64,000 bases of DNA. Source: Bolinopsis microptera (lineage: Eukaryota > Ctenophora > Tentaculata > Lobata > Bolinopsidae). This document shows positions 41,510-52,356 of the stretch, piece after piece. The translations under genes and the position numbers were made by a program. The notes below the pieces were generated by a model that worked only from the letters and a program-made list of their open reading frames with translations, had not been told where the DNA came from and did not search any database. The stretch's first letter is position 1, and the number at the start of each line of letters is the position of its first letter. The stretch lies in contig NC_087079.1 in the NCBI RefSeq assembly GCF_026151205.1, forward strand, positions 3,987,230-4,051,229. The letters run 5' to 3'.

Positions 41510-44500
41510 ATGGAGCCGACAAATGTAAGTTCGTCAGGACCATGTGATCTTAAGATATTTACCTTAAACATACGGGGACTTCTTAAAAACGTAGACAAAT
41601 TAAGAGAAGATATATTCACGTACTCGAAGTATGATGTCCTTTGTTTTAACGAGACTAATCTCTTGCAGGATAAGCTTCCTAATGGTATTAATGACCTAGT
41701 GCTTGAGGGATTTTATGAACCACTGTTACGAGATCCAATACGTAGTTCTGGTCGTGGTGGGGGTTTAGCAATTTATATCAATACGCGCGTATGCGAGTCT
41801 GAAAATATTGAAAAATTCTTTCCCCAAAACTTTGATGTGACAGACAAGAGTGGTGAATTCATGTTGGTAAAACTCCATAACTGCAAAGGCTTTAACAAAA
41901 CAAAGATCATCGTCAATATATATCGGTCACCAGCATCAAAAAATCCTGATAATTTTAACAAACTCATTGACTCCCTATTACACGGCATGGAAAGGCACTC
42001 GAGAAAACATACTATATTAGTCGGTGATTTCAATGTAGATCTTTCACATTATGATACTGACAAACATTGTCAAAATTTGATTGAAACTATGACTAAATAC
42101 GGTTTCTTTCAGCTAGTCTCACGTCCCACACGTATCACTGATCACAGTGCCACTCTTATAGATCATGTTTACAGCAATAACGTACAACACACACACAGCT
42201 GCAATGTTCTTACTGTTGACCTGTCTGATCATCTAGCCACTCTTGTTACTATCTCACTTGGGCAATACAGCCACATTGCAGGGAGTAGAAACAAACGACA
42301 CAGAGTCGACCATGGAATGAATATTGAAAAACGTATGTTTAACGAGTCGAACAACCTTAAATTTATAGAATTAATTGGATCCGAAATGTGGGAGGAAGTC
42401 ACACGTGAAAATTGTGCTGATGAACAATATAACAAATTTATTGAAATATACGGTCAGCATTATGATGAGGCATACCCAGTGAAAACCAATCATGTGCGCC
42501 GCAAATTTGAAAGGCAGGACCCCAAACCTTTTATGCTACCCTGGCTTGAAATTGCATGTGCGCGTAAAAACAAATTATTCCATGCCAAAATAGTGGACCC
42601 AACGGAGGAAAACTACAAGGCTTACAAAAAGCATAAGGCATTCTGCGACAAGCACGTCAATAAGGCAAAAGACAAATACTACAAAACACAATTTGATAAG
42701 TATAAAGATTGTTCAAAGAAACAATGGCAGCTGATCAACACTCTACTTGGCAGAAAATCTAAATCTCATAACAAAATTAAACTCCAAAACGCCGACGGAA
42801 ATATCATAAATAGTGACAGTGATGTAGCTGAGCACTTTAACTCTTACTTCTCCAACATTGCCACAAAAATCAAAGATGCGATCAGCGCGCGTACTGTATT
42901 CGATCCAGGGGGTTTTAAACATTACCTTAGCAGCCCAGCTTCGCAGTCTATGTTCGTAAGACCAACTACCGAAAGTGAAGTTGAACAAATTATTAGCAAG
43001 CTTAAGAATAAATCCACTCAAGACACTAAAATTGAACCCCTAAAAATTGTAAAAGACTGCCCCTCCTTCTGTAAAGTCTTGTCCATAATCATTAACACAT
43101 CATTTAGTCAAGGTATCTTCCCATCATCTCTCAAAATAGCTAAAGTTATACCAATTCACAAAGGAGGCAGCAAATCCGACGCCACTAACTATCGACCCAT
43201 ATCTTTGCTGTGCACCTTTTCCAAATTGTATGAAAAACTTATGCATAATAGAGTAATGGACTTCCTTGACAAGAAAGGCTCGCTCTTTGAAGGGCAATAT
43301 GGCTTCCGGCCAGGCCGATCCTGTGAGCATGCTCTTTTGGATGCTCAACACACAATTCTGAATTCCCTTGCCAAAAAGGAAGTTGCTCTATTACTCCTAG
43401 TCGACTTTAGTAAAGCTTTTGACGTTTTGTCTCATGATGTATTGATTGACAAACTCCAGCACTATGGAATCCGTGGGCAAGCTTTGCAATGGTTTAAATC
43501 CTACCTGAGCACACGTCAGCAATATGTATGTTTGAATGGTATTAAATCAGCTCTTAAACCTATTACATACGGTCAAGTTCGGAGACAACCTGTACATAAA
43601 ATCAGTCACTAATTACACTAATTTCACTGCCATGAACGGTAAAATTAATTATAATTCCTCTGAAAGTCCAAGGGGTACAGGCTCTTCAGATATTATACTC
43701 CAAACCTTTCTATAATGATATCTGGGTTCAAAATTTAAATAACTCAACCTTGGTGGAGACAGTGGCCACCTGAAAATTACAAAAATAAAGGAGCTGTAAA
43801 TCACTTATGAAAAAAAAATTTACTCAAAATTTCACAATTTAAAGTTACGTAAGACAGGTGGGTACTCAAAAAGTGCCGGTTGAGCAGGTTTGTCTGCTCA
43901 ACACAGGTGGAGCAGCTCACTGACTACATGAGCTAATATAAGTGACTAGAACTAACCCTCTGATGCTTTTTAATTGCTCCAAAGACCTAATATTTAATAT
44001 TATGGGTTATACCAATCATATTTCATAGAATAGGATCCTCAGAATCGGCTCAACCGAGGTGGAGACAGCATAACATGCAGTTCAAAATCTGTTATTCTGT
44101 AGTTTAGGAACTGTAGAGTGACTGTGGCAGTCCATTTGCAATACCAATGATTCTAAATCATCTACCAACTCATATTACAAGGCATCCTTGCTGAAAAGTA
44201 CACTCAACATAGGTGGAGACTCAAATTTGGCAAATTTGGGCGTAAATTTGACCTCAGAAGTCAAGGTTCTCCACCGCGGTTGAGTGGTTGATGGCTAGTT
44301 TGATGAGTTGTATACATGCTAAAGGGTCACCCAATGTTATTTCTTCCAAAAATCAACTGCCAAAGCTCAGCTCAACCCGGTGGGGCCAGTTTTAATGCAT
44401 TTTTTAATGTTTTGATGTTTAATCAACAATTTCTCCACCTTGTTGAGTACCTTTTCACAACTTTGATAATTTTTTCATTTGCTAGAACACTTTGCTTTAA

Positions 44501-47172
44501 GACAGAAGGGGTAACAGTTTTATGATCCCCTACAGTAGCAGTTAACAGAGCAGATTAGAATTAGTGATAAAACCAATGAATTTAGGCATGTTTGACAGGC
44601 TTTTTATTGTTTCTTAATGAAAGATCTCCACCCTGTTGAGCGTCAATGGAAAAAACAAAATTTAACGGGAAGTAGAAAAGGCCGAGACGCAATTTTCTAG
44701 CTAACCTAGAACCCTCTAAACCTTTCTCCACCCCCGGTTGAGCAGCTTTGAAAAGTGCATTTAATTTCTCCACCTCGGTTGAGCACTTAAATAAAATATT
44801 GATAAAACTATCAGATTGCAAATTTGATGTAGTTTGTGTTACCAATAACCTTTTCCACCTTAATCAAAAGTATCCTCAACCAGAGCCAGTCTCCACCTTA
44901 AATCTCCACCTTTTAAGGGTTTGTTTTATACCACCTGTATCTGCTCAACCGTTCAACCTTTTAATTTTTTTTTACTCAGAGAAAGTCATGAAAAATGTCT
45001 TGTCAGCCATATAATCAAGGAGTTTCAGTCTGTGTTGAGCTGGCTCCACCACACACTTCTAAAAAAGTAAAAAATGTACAGGTTGTCTCCGAACTTGACC
45101 ATACGGAGTTCCACAGGGCAGTATTATGGGACCTTTGTTATTCCTAATCTACATCAATGATATGCCAAATATCAACAGTATGATAAAGTTTATACTCTAC
45201 GCTGATGATGCGAACATCATAATAAAAAGAAAAAATGCAAACGATGTTATACAAAAATTCAACCAATTCTCCCACGAGTTTGTACGCTGGGTTGACTGTA
45301 ATGGACTTGCACTTAATCTAAAAAAGACCTGCTATATGCTTTTCGGTGTTAGAAATACTGATAATACTCCAAATATTCATATTGCAGACACACAATTAGA
45401 ACGTAAAAGGGAAGCACGGTTCCTTGGCGTTATAATGGATGATAAACTAACATGGTCTAAGCATATAGCAGCTGTTAGATCAAAAATGATGCGGTATGTA
45501 GGAATTATGTATAAAATAAAACGTCACCTATCGATTCAAATAAGGCTACAGATATATCAAAGTTTTGTTCAATCGCATTTAAACTTCTGTTCAATTGTAT
45601 GGGGATTTGCAGCAAAAAATCACATTGAATCACTCTTCTCACGACAAAAACAGGGTATCAGGGCAGTAATGCCAGGTCACATTAATTACTTTTACAAAGA
45701 CGGTCGACTGCCAGAACACACAAAACAATTTTTCAATAACAATGGTATACTCACGGTGCACAGTGTTATTGTAAAAAACACACTAATTCTCATGCACCGA
45801 ATCAAACATTTCCGCAGCTCAGTCCCTCAACAAATCTGTATGACTATCCCAGAAAATGCACCCACTGCAAACTCAGATCACGTGACTGCAGCATCCTGGT
45901 TAGCCGAGTACAACACCACACATTTCAGATCTTCGATGTTCTTCAAAGGACCTTTACTCTCAATTTATGCTGTAAATGCAAATGTAAGCACCCTACCCAC
46001 ACTTTTTTCCATAGTAGTAGTAGTAAATCTTTCAAAGTACGAAATATCTCTTTAAAAGAGCATCCTAGGCACCTTATAGATATCAAAACGCATAAAAAAG
46101 AAAACAAAAACATCAACCATCTTCTAACTTCTTCCATTCCTCCCTATCTAAAGCCAAAAATCTAAGGTCTTCGAAATCAGTCAAATTCTTAAGTCTAATA
46201 TCAAGATTTCTACTAGTCAAGTCTTTTCTAATAACATCTAATAAGTTTAAACATGGTCTACCCCGTCTCCCTTCCATAAAAATATCAGAATTTATAGCAA
46301 ATAACATAGAGGTGTATGCTGGTGAGTCTTCCTGTCCTCTTAAGATATGTCCTAACATTCTCCATCGAAACTTAGAGACTCTCACAGACAAGGGAGTGAC
46401 ATAACAACGAGCATAGAGTGCCTCATTAGAAATAACCCCAGTAGGCCATCTGATGTTGAGGATTCTTCGGAGGTATTTGCGATGAGCAATATCAAGTTCA
46501 TTCAACGAAGCTAGTGGTGCAGCCCAGGAGTTGCAGTTGTAGAGTAGAATAGAGACTACTTGTGCCTCGTAGATTTTGATCTTCCTTTGGACTGAAATCT
46601 TGCTCTTCATCCAAACTTTCTGAAATTTACTAAAGGCAACATTACCAAGGAATATTCGATTCTTGATATCCTTAACAGTGCACATCAACGATCCTAAAGT
46701 TTTGTTAGAGCGCCACTCTTCATCACCTCTATACACTTTTCCAACAACCACCTTGCGTTTAACAGTGGGTTTAGGATCTGCTAAATAAAAATGGACAAAT
46801 TCAGTCTTGGAAGAATTGATATGAAGGTCCCACTGCTGGAATATATCTTTAGCGATAGGAAGCATTTCTTTGAGTGGAGCAAGTTCAGTGTTATTAAAGT
46901 CAATATCATCAGAGTATCCTGTTTCGAGTGGCATGAATTCTTCTGAGATAGGAGGATTTTTTTTCAGGACTTTTTTTTTTCAGGACTTTTTTCCATAAAC
47001 CTTTTTAAATCGGCTACAAAACGCATGCTCTTGAATCTGCAGAGTGAAAATGACGATGACACGTGGCCCAGTTTCTTATTACATAATATTCCAGGTCTAA
47101 GAAGGTCACAACGTGTCTGAAAGTTACTGGACACAACGGTCATTATATCAGTTTAGTGAATTAGTAAATTAG
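41510..47172 (+). CDS. LINE endonuclease-reverse transcriptase, split by two insertions
   Basis: The first part, 41510-43571, carries an APE-type endonuclease (LNIRGL, FNETNLL, VNIYRSP, GDFNVD, SDHLATLV). It then has RT blocks NYRPISLL, GFRPGRSCEHA and DFSKAFDVLSH. The RT frame stops where a DNA transposon sits at 43572-45099. It resumes at about 45106 (GVPQGSIMGPLLF, LYADD) to 46013, is cut by a LINE stub at 46014-46984, and continues from 46998 to a stop at 47172. Both insertions duplicated target bases (6 and 13 bp), and coding resumes in the same sense on the far side, so the LINE was probably intact when it was hit. CR1/L2/Jockey-group by gene order and motifs; the exact clade is not resolved. 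Confidence 0.8.
43572..45099. mobile_element. Non-autonomous DNA transposon with mirrored motif arrays
   Basis: Inverted ends GTCAAGTTCGGAGACAACCT (left) and their exact complement (right) are flanked by CATACG at 43566-43571 and 45100-45105. The interior has no gene but about eleven copies of a two-part motif, CTCAAC plus 2-5 bases plus GGTGGAG. It is forward in the left half (about 43743, 43896, 44048, 44203, 44370) and reversed in the right half (about 44267, 44432, 44625, 44725, 44767, 45033), with additional half-motifs. A 6-bp duplication fits few superfamilies; the family is unassigned. Confidence 0.8.
46014..46984 (-). mobile_element. 5'-truncated LINE inserted in the plus-strand LINE
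   Basis: A 13-bp duplication, ACTTTTTTCCATA, lies at 46001-46013 and 46985-46997. The tail is a TAC/GTA repeat at the left edge. The minus strand codes from just before the RT motif C (GYSDDIDF) through INSSKTEFVHF, YNCNSWAAPL, RWRMLGHILRG and GRRGRPCLNLL to a stop at 46113 (273 codons). It is related to the stub at 28044-28386. RTE-like by its C-terminal region, but the clade is uncertain. Confidence 0.85.
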
Positions 47173-47590
47173 TTAATTAGTAAATCAGTTATTAGTCATA
47201 TGGTTATTATTAAGTACTATATATTATATGATATTACAAAATTAAACTATGAATATATATTTGCACACAAAAAAACCAGAACAAACTGATCACAGACTAG
47301 CGGCAACTAATATTAATGGATAAGCCACACATCCTAAATTCCAGGTCCATATTTACACTGCCACATTCCCCACTATCACTATTTTCCTATCAGCACAAAC
47401 CGTAATTAATTGATTTCAACAATCACAAACACTACATATCCAAACTAATGACATGGCATAGCAATATCTACGATATCCTAAATCAGTCCCTAACAAACTT
47501 AGCGCGAGTCTGAAAGGCTGTTGGAAGCACAGAGTGCTCCATATTTTGTTTTTATCAATAAACCTTTTTTTTTTCATTTTCATTTTCTTT
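47173..47590 (+). other. Likely 3' UTR of the plus-strand LINE
   Basis: AT-rich sequence after the LINE stop. It contains TCAATAAACC followed by a T10 run near 47561-47580. The boundary with the next element is not clear; no duplication was found. Confidence 0.35.
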
Positions 47591-47804
47591 TTTCTATAAA
47601 TTTATTAACTGCGTGCAAATTTGTGTTTCAGATTTGATTTATTTATGATATATATTTATAATTATGTAATAAAGTTATTAATATTATATTCGTAAACATT
47701 GGCTGGCTTACAAACCAGTCCCCAAACCAAACCATATCAATCAATTACAATTCATTAACATTACCAATATTAAAAACTATCGAAAATATTCAAGAAAGTA
47801 TTCT

Positions 47805-48551
47805 CTAGCCAAAGGGCTCAACATTTAAATCTAAATCTTCAATATTGTCTGGTTTATATCGCAACTTGGGCCCTCTGTCCCCCCTTATCGAAATAACTGT
47901 TGTCTTTAATACCTCAAAGCGCAAGCGCTTTCTAAGATTATATGTAACTGAGTCTAAATAACGCTGACCCGTTGGAGATTCCATCTTTTGTGCAAGCTTT
48001 TTAATCAAGCGTTGCGCTTCGACTCCCATGCCTCCTGTTGTGGAGAAAACTAAAGGTGTAAAGGTAGCTTTTTCCACTTCTAGGACCCTTGCATTATATG
48101 CTCTTTTCTTCTCAGTCTCGTGAGCCAAATACATCATAGGAATTGGTTTAGCGGCGTTGGTTGGAGCAGGAGCGTGAAACACTCTTACATCAAAAAATGC
48201 TCTTTCCAACGCATTCCAAACTGATCTTGCTGATATATCTAGTCGGGCTTGATCTCCAGTTACTGTACCTCGTGGTAACTGCATGCCGCTGACTGGAAGA
48301 AGAGGGGGCTCTGTCTGAACGTCTTTGCATTTGACTGTCCGCATGATATTAGCTATTGTATCTCGAAGTGAGTTATGCCTCAAGGTCACATAACCCCCAA
48401 GTTTACACGTGAGGGCATGGTTTGCGGAGTAGGAATCACCACAATTACAAAGTTTTGGACAATCTTTCAGCTTCAGGTTATATCTTAAAGCTATAGCATC
48501 TGAAAACTGTTGCTTATTCAGGAGATAACCATAGCTTTTGAGTGGTAAGGT
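47805..48551 (-). CDS. Retroelement C-terminus: zinc knuckle and PD-(D/E)XK-like nuclease
   Basis: Contains CNCGDSYSANHALTC, a CCHC knuckle followed by GGYVTLRHNSLRD, as in restriction-like-endonuclease LINEs. Next come RLD and, 15 residues later, FFDVRVF, which fits the (K/R)PD...D pattern with Leu for Pro. An EKKRAYNARVLEVEKATFTP block and a conserved ISIRGDRG end follow. The nuclease would nick target DNA to prime reverse transcription. The first codons before about 48543 are transposon sequence read through. Confidence 0.65.
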   Translation of the reverse strand, partial: TLPLKSYGYLLNKQQFSDAIALRYNLKLKDCPKLCNCGDSYSANHALTCKLGGYVTLRHNSLRDTIANIMRTVKCKDVQTEPPLLPVSGMQLPRGTVTGDQARLDISARSVWNALERAFFDVRVFHAPAPTNAAKPIPMMYLAHETEKKRAYNARVLEVEKATFTPLVFSTTGGMGVEAQRLIKKLAQKMESPTGQRYLDSVTYNLRKRLRFEVLKTTVISIRGDRGPKLRYKPDNIEDLDLNVEPFG

Positions 48552-50619
48552 GGGGGTGATGCAACGACCATTAATGACCATTAATGACCATTAATGACCA
48601 TTAATGACCATTAATGACAATGTCAGTTTTGCCAAAATTTCGAATACTGACATTAATGGTCATGTTTTTTTCCGCACTTCCTGGAACAAGAAGGACGGAC
48701 ACGAGGACCACTTAGAACCTACCTAAAGTTAACTAACAATAAGTAGACGGTACTTTACGTCTTGGAAGGGGATGAAAAGTTAATTTTACAACTTTCTCAA
48801 ACACTGATATTACTACATATTACAACTAACCCAATTATACCATAACAACAACGTTCTCCCAATCTAAACTTATTATTGAACCATCCTGGGTCTTCACCCA
48901 ACACTGGGAAGACATATCGTGCTCAATACAGATCGCCACCGCAGGTCTTCTCTCTCCCGACCGAGCATTTCCTTTTCTTTGTGATGCTTTAGATGTCTTA
49001 ACAGATATAGAAAGCACTTTGCCCTGCACAACCGTGCGCCTTCTTTTTTCATCCTTGCCTGTTATGAGTATACCAGTTATTGTTCCACCAACTTGCACCT
49101 CTTGAGCGTTGCATAGCTCTGGTTCTGCTAAACCTTTACAGACTGGGCGATACACCCCAATACTTGTATCCAAGGCAAGACCAAAAAATCTTTTCCTTCG
49201 GCTTTTCGCACCAAAGTTGGTCTTGCCTTGGTTACAATATTTGGTCACGACCTTAGTGGAGCTATCAACCAGCTCTTCGTCCTCATAATCAGAAAAATTG
49301 TCTTCACTCTCATGGTCTGATTCATCATCTGATTGTTGTTCACTACCATATGAGAGTGGAAATTGGAGACTCCGCCGTCTTTCAGAAATAACATTTCCAT
49401 TATCACCTGAAAGATACGAACTTCCATAACTAGAAGAGGAAACAAAGAGTTCCTCTCCAATCTTGGATCCTCTTTTTAAGCTTTGGATTATAAGGTTACT
49501 CATCTTGACCGAACCTCCAAAATCAACAGCAATCTTTTTCTCTGGATGTTTGCTCCACTCAGAACGAAAGAGTGTCTTCCCCCGGGTATGAGCGGTTTTA
49601 TGAACACTTGTACCACATTCAACATCAAGCGTATTCTCCACCTCTAATAGTCAGTTGTAACGACCCATGGCTTCAGGGACTCTTGTAGAGTCGATTTGTG
49701 TGCGTCTACTGGAGTGCCGTCCAACCCTGATTCGAGCGAAGAGTTGTTCATTTTGATCAGACGATAAAAACCACGGTACTACTGGTGCTTTGGGGTGATT
49801 ACAAATCAAGTCGACAAAATACAAGACAAGTCCGTTAGCTGCGGATATTAAGTCTTTGAAGCTTTCTCTAGTTATGAAGTTCTCGCTGGTATTTAATTTC
49901 TTCGAGTGTTCTCCCCACAGAGTGAAGAACGTGAAAACAGTCCACGCATTTTCAGCTCTTTCTGAAACAGTCAGCGATTTGTCATAAAACGCTGCCAGGA
50001 GCAAAAACCCGGCCTTAAGATAGGCCGAGAGGCTCAGAAATCCTGCTTGTTTTAGAACATCCCATTTAGCCGTTAGCTCTGCAGCACACTGCGGGTTTTG
50101 TCTATCAGAGTGCTGCAGAGTTGTAAGGGATACAGAGTCTCTGAATTCTTCACTTTCCGTAGCGAGTTTAAGAATCATCCCCCAGTTTAGGGTGAATTTC
50201 GTGTCTTCGATCGAATCAGAATCGGCCATTATGATGAATCTAGTACTGAGGTAATGGAGACAGTTAACCAGTTTTTTCAACTCATGACAGATGTCCTGCA
50301 TGGGAAAGTCTCCTGTTTTGTTGAAGTAAAATACTGGCGGGTACTCCAACTTCGACAGCTCGCTCTGACTGGCTGTTTTGATCCGTTCATCTGTATTGAC
50401 CTAAGCCGCTGATCTCCGTACGAAACATGATTTCTCCCCTCAATTAGTCAAGGCTACTGCCAGATATTTCAAAATTTGAGATATCTTATGACCATTAATG
50501 ACCATTAATGACCATTAATGACCATTAATGACCATTAATGACCATTAATGACCATTAATGACAATGTCAGTTTCGGAAAAATCTCAAATACTGACATTAA
50601 TGGTCGTTGCATTACCCCC
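48552..50619. mobile_element. DNA transposon, 8-bp duplication, hairpin-repeat ends
   Basis: Ends GGGGGTGATGCAACGACCAT (left) and GGGGGTAATGCAACGACCAT (right, minus strand) are flanked by GGTAAGGT at 48544-48551 and 50620-50627. Near both ends is the same module: a GACCATTAAT array (5 copies left, 7 copies right), then GACAATGTCAGT...ACTGACATTAATGGTC, which folds into a hairpin. The modules are in direct orientation. An 8-bp duplication is seen in hAT, P, Merlin and Zisupton/KDZ elements; which of these applies is not resolved. Confidence 0.8.
48835..50399 (-). CDS. Putative transposase, one in-frame TGA
   Basis: From about 50399, after a TTAG that could be an acceptor, the minus strand is open to 49654, meets one TGA (49651-49653), then is open again in the same frame to 48835: about 520 codons. 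The first half has a helical region (FTFFTLWGEHSKKL, LISAANGLVLYFVDL) and VPWFLSSDQNEQLFARIR. Such S-D-x-x-E-x-L/F-x-x-I/V-R segments carry the last catalytic acid in P-like and KDZ-type transposases. The second half has an acidic serine-rich stretch (SDDESDHESEDNFSDYEDEE), a basic RRKRFFGL and an unplaced C-terminus. The N-terminal DNA-binding part appears to be missing. Confidence 0.5.
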
Positions 50620-50843
50620 GGTAAGGTGGTTAGCCAGGAACTTGCACCCTTCTCTGCTGCTAGCTGTAACATAAGTTTAGATGTTTGTGGCAGAGACTCC
50701 TGAATTGCCTCCTGTCTTCTGGTGTAATACTCATAGCGATCTTTACTGATGGATGTCTTGATTTCATGGCTTTTATCCTTGTCTTCAAGATAGTTTACCT
50801 CTTGGCTTAGTATAGCTGTTTTTAGCAAAACTGTAGCTTTGAC
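50620..50843 (-). CDS. Retroelement middle piece, second part
   Basis: Continues the linker with VKATVLLKTAILSQEV, a charged helical stretch (KDKSHEIKTSISKDRYEYY) and GASSWLTTLP. It stops at the 8-bp duplication of the DNA transposon. Codons resume at 48551 with TLPLKSYGYLL. Confidence 0.7.
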
Positions 50844-51605
50844 GATCAACGCTAAAAAGACACAATGCATGGCGATCAGCAAGTGTGCGTCCCAGCGACC
50901 TTACACCGAAAGAGACAGTATAAAGCTAACAGTGGAGGGAGAACCTGTTGAACAGGTCAGCAACTTTGTTTATCTCGGTGCCAACATCAGTGGGGATGGT
51001 ACCATTGACCGAGATCTTGACATCAGGATCCAGCGTGCTAATGGTGCGTTCCATCAGCTTTGGAAGATATGGAACAGTCGAACTATAAGAACGCCCACCA
51101 AGATCCGTATCTACAAGGCTGCTGTTATTACTATTCTGTTATATGGAGCTGAAGTGTGGAACACAACAAAGAAGCAGATGAAACGGTTTGAGGTCTTCCA
51201 TCTGACCTCCCTGAGAAGAATCTTGAAGATAAAGTGGTTCTTCCATGTCTCCAATGAAGAAGTTCTCAGGCGTGCTGGAATTAAGTCTATCGAAACTTTC
51301 ATCGGTGCAGCTAGACTAAGGTGGTACGGACATGTTGTCAGAATGCCAGAGACGCGGTTCCCCAATTTCTTACTGGATTGGAAACCAAACTATGGAAAGA
51401 GACTGAGAGGACGACCCCGCAAAGGCTGGATGGCCTGTGTACTCGAGGATGCGGCTGAATTTACAGGTGTCGATAACATCAGCAGAGATGCAGTAAAACA
51501 GTTGGCTCTAAAGCGAGTGGAATGGAGGAACATGTTACGCGGTAGAAGAGATGTGTGTGATGCAGGCCACTCCAACGACTAGGAGAAGACCTCTTCATGT
51601 ATGTA
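50844..51605 (+). mobile_element. 5'-truncated RTE-like LINE 3' end
   Basis: A 12-bp duplication, TGTAGCTTTGAC, lies at 50832-50843 and 51606-51617. The plus strand codes from INAKKTQCMAISK (after RT motif C) through NFVYLGANISGDG, YGAEVWNTTKKQ, RLRWYGHVVRMPE and GKRLRGRPRKGWM to a stop at 51582, then ends with a short ATGT repeat. This is the usual RTE-type C-terminus and tail. The frame is uninterrupted, so it is a recent insertion. Confidence 0.85.
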
Positions 51606-51841
51606 TGTAGCTTTGACTGAATACAGGAACTCTGAGTTGGCCAGTTCTGTTATTATAGGGATACCCAGCCCTCCATACCTTGGTGGTAGAGAAAAGATCT
51701 CTCTAAGAGTGTCAGTGCAACTAAATGCTCTATCAAGGATTGCTGGAATGAACTCCTCTCTGATGGTAAGTTCGAGTGGTTGAAGTCTATCTGCTATCTC
51801 AGGTGTAGTCCTACACACATAGTTCCATCTTTTCGAAAGTC
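51606..51841 (-). CDS. Retroelement middle piece (RT thumb/linker), first part
   Basis: Codes RTTPEIADRLQPLE, IREEFIPAI, PPRYGGLGIP and ELANSEFLYSVKAT, the conserved linker downstream of the RT in this family. It is bounded by the Gypsy duplication on one side and the LINE-stub duplication on the other. Confidence 0.7.
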
Positions 51842-51988
51842 TGTTATGAATCGTTGTGACAAGGTAAACGCAAGACTAAAAGCTAAAAGCTAAACCAAAA
51901 CCAAAACCAAAACCAAAACCAAAACCCAGGTAGTCATCCTGAATAGTATATCGGTTAATCATACAATAAATTACTAGAATATATAACA
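51842..51988 (-). repeat. LTR (3' with respect to the element)
   Basis: 147 bp, starting TGTTATGAATCG on the plus strand and ending ATATATAACA. It includes a short AACCAAAACC tandem. Unusually short for Ty3/Gypsy LTRs, which are commonly several hundred bases. Confidence 0.92.
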
Positions 51989-52356
51989 TCCCGTTCAACT
52001 AAAAAGTGTTAAAAACAATATAGATTTAATAATTTAACTGAATTCGTAAAAAAATGTGATATAAATCAATCGTACAAAATTTAAAATGTTTGAAAACGTG
52101 GTCAAAATGAAATCTACAAAAGTGCGAAGTGAACTCACGTGAAAATGTTGAAACGTGTTGCGCTCGCTACACGATTCAAAACTTAGCGCATTCCGTTTAA
52201 AACAAAAAATAACGTGTTTCTCTTCAAAACATAAACGTGACAGGGAATATTTATAACTTTATGTTTGATCTGGATAATTTAACTGGATTAATGTGTGGTT
52301 AGATTTACACATTCAAAATAAAACAACTGTCATAAAATGTGATAATGAAACGTGTT

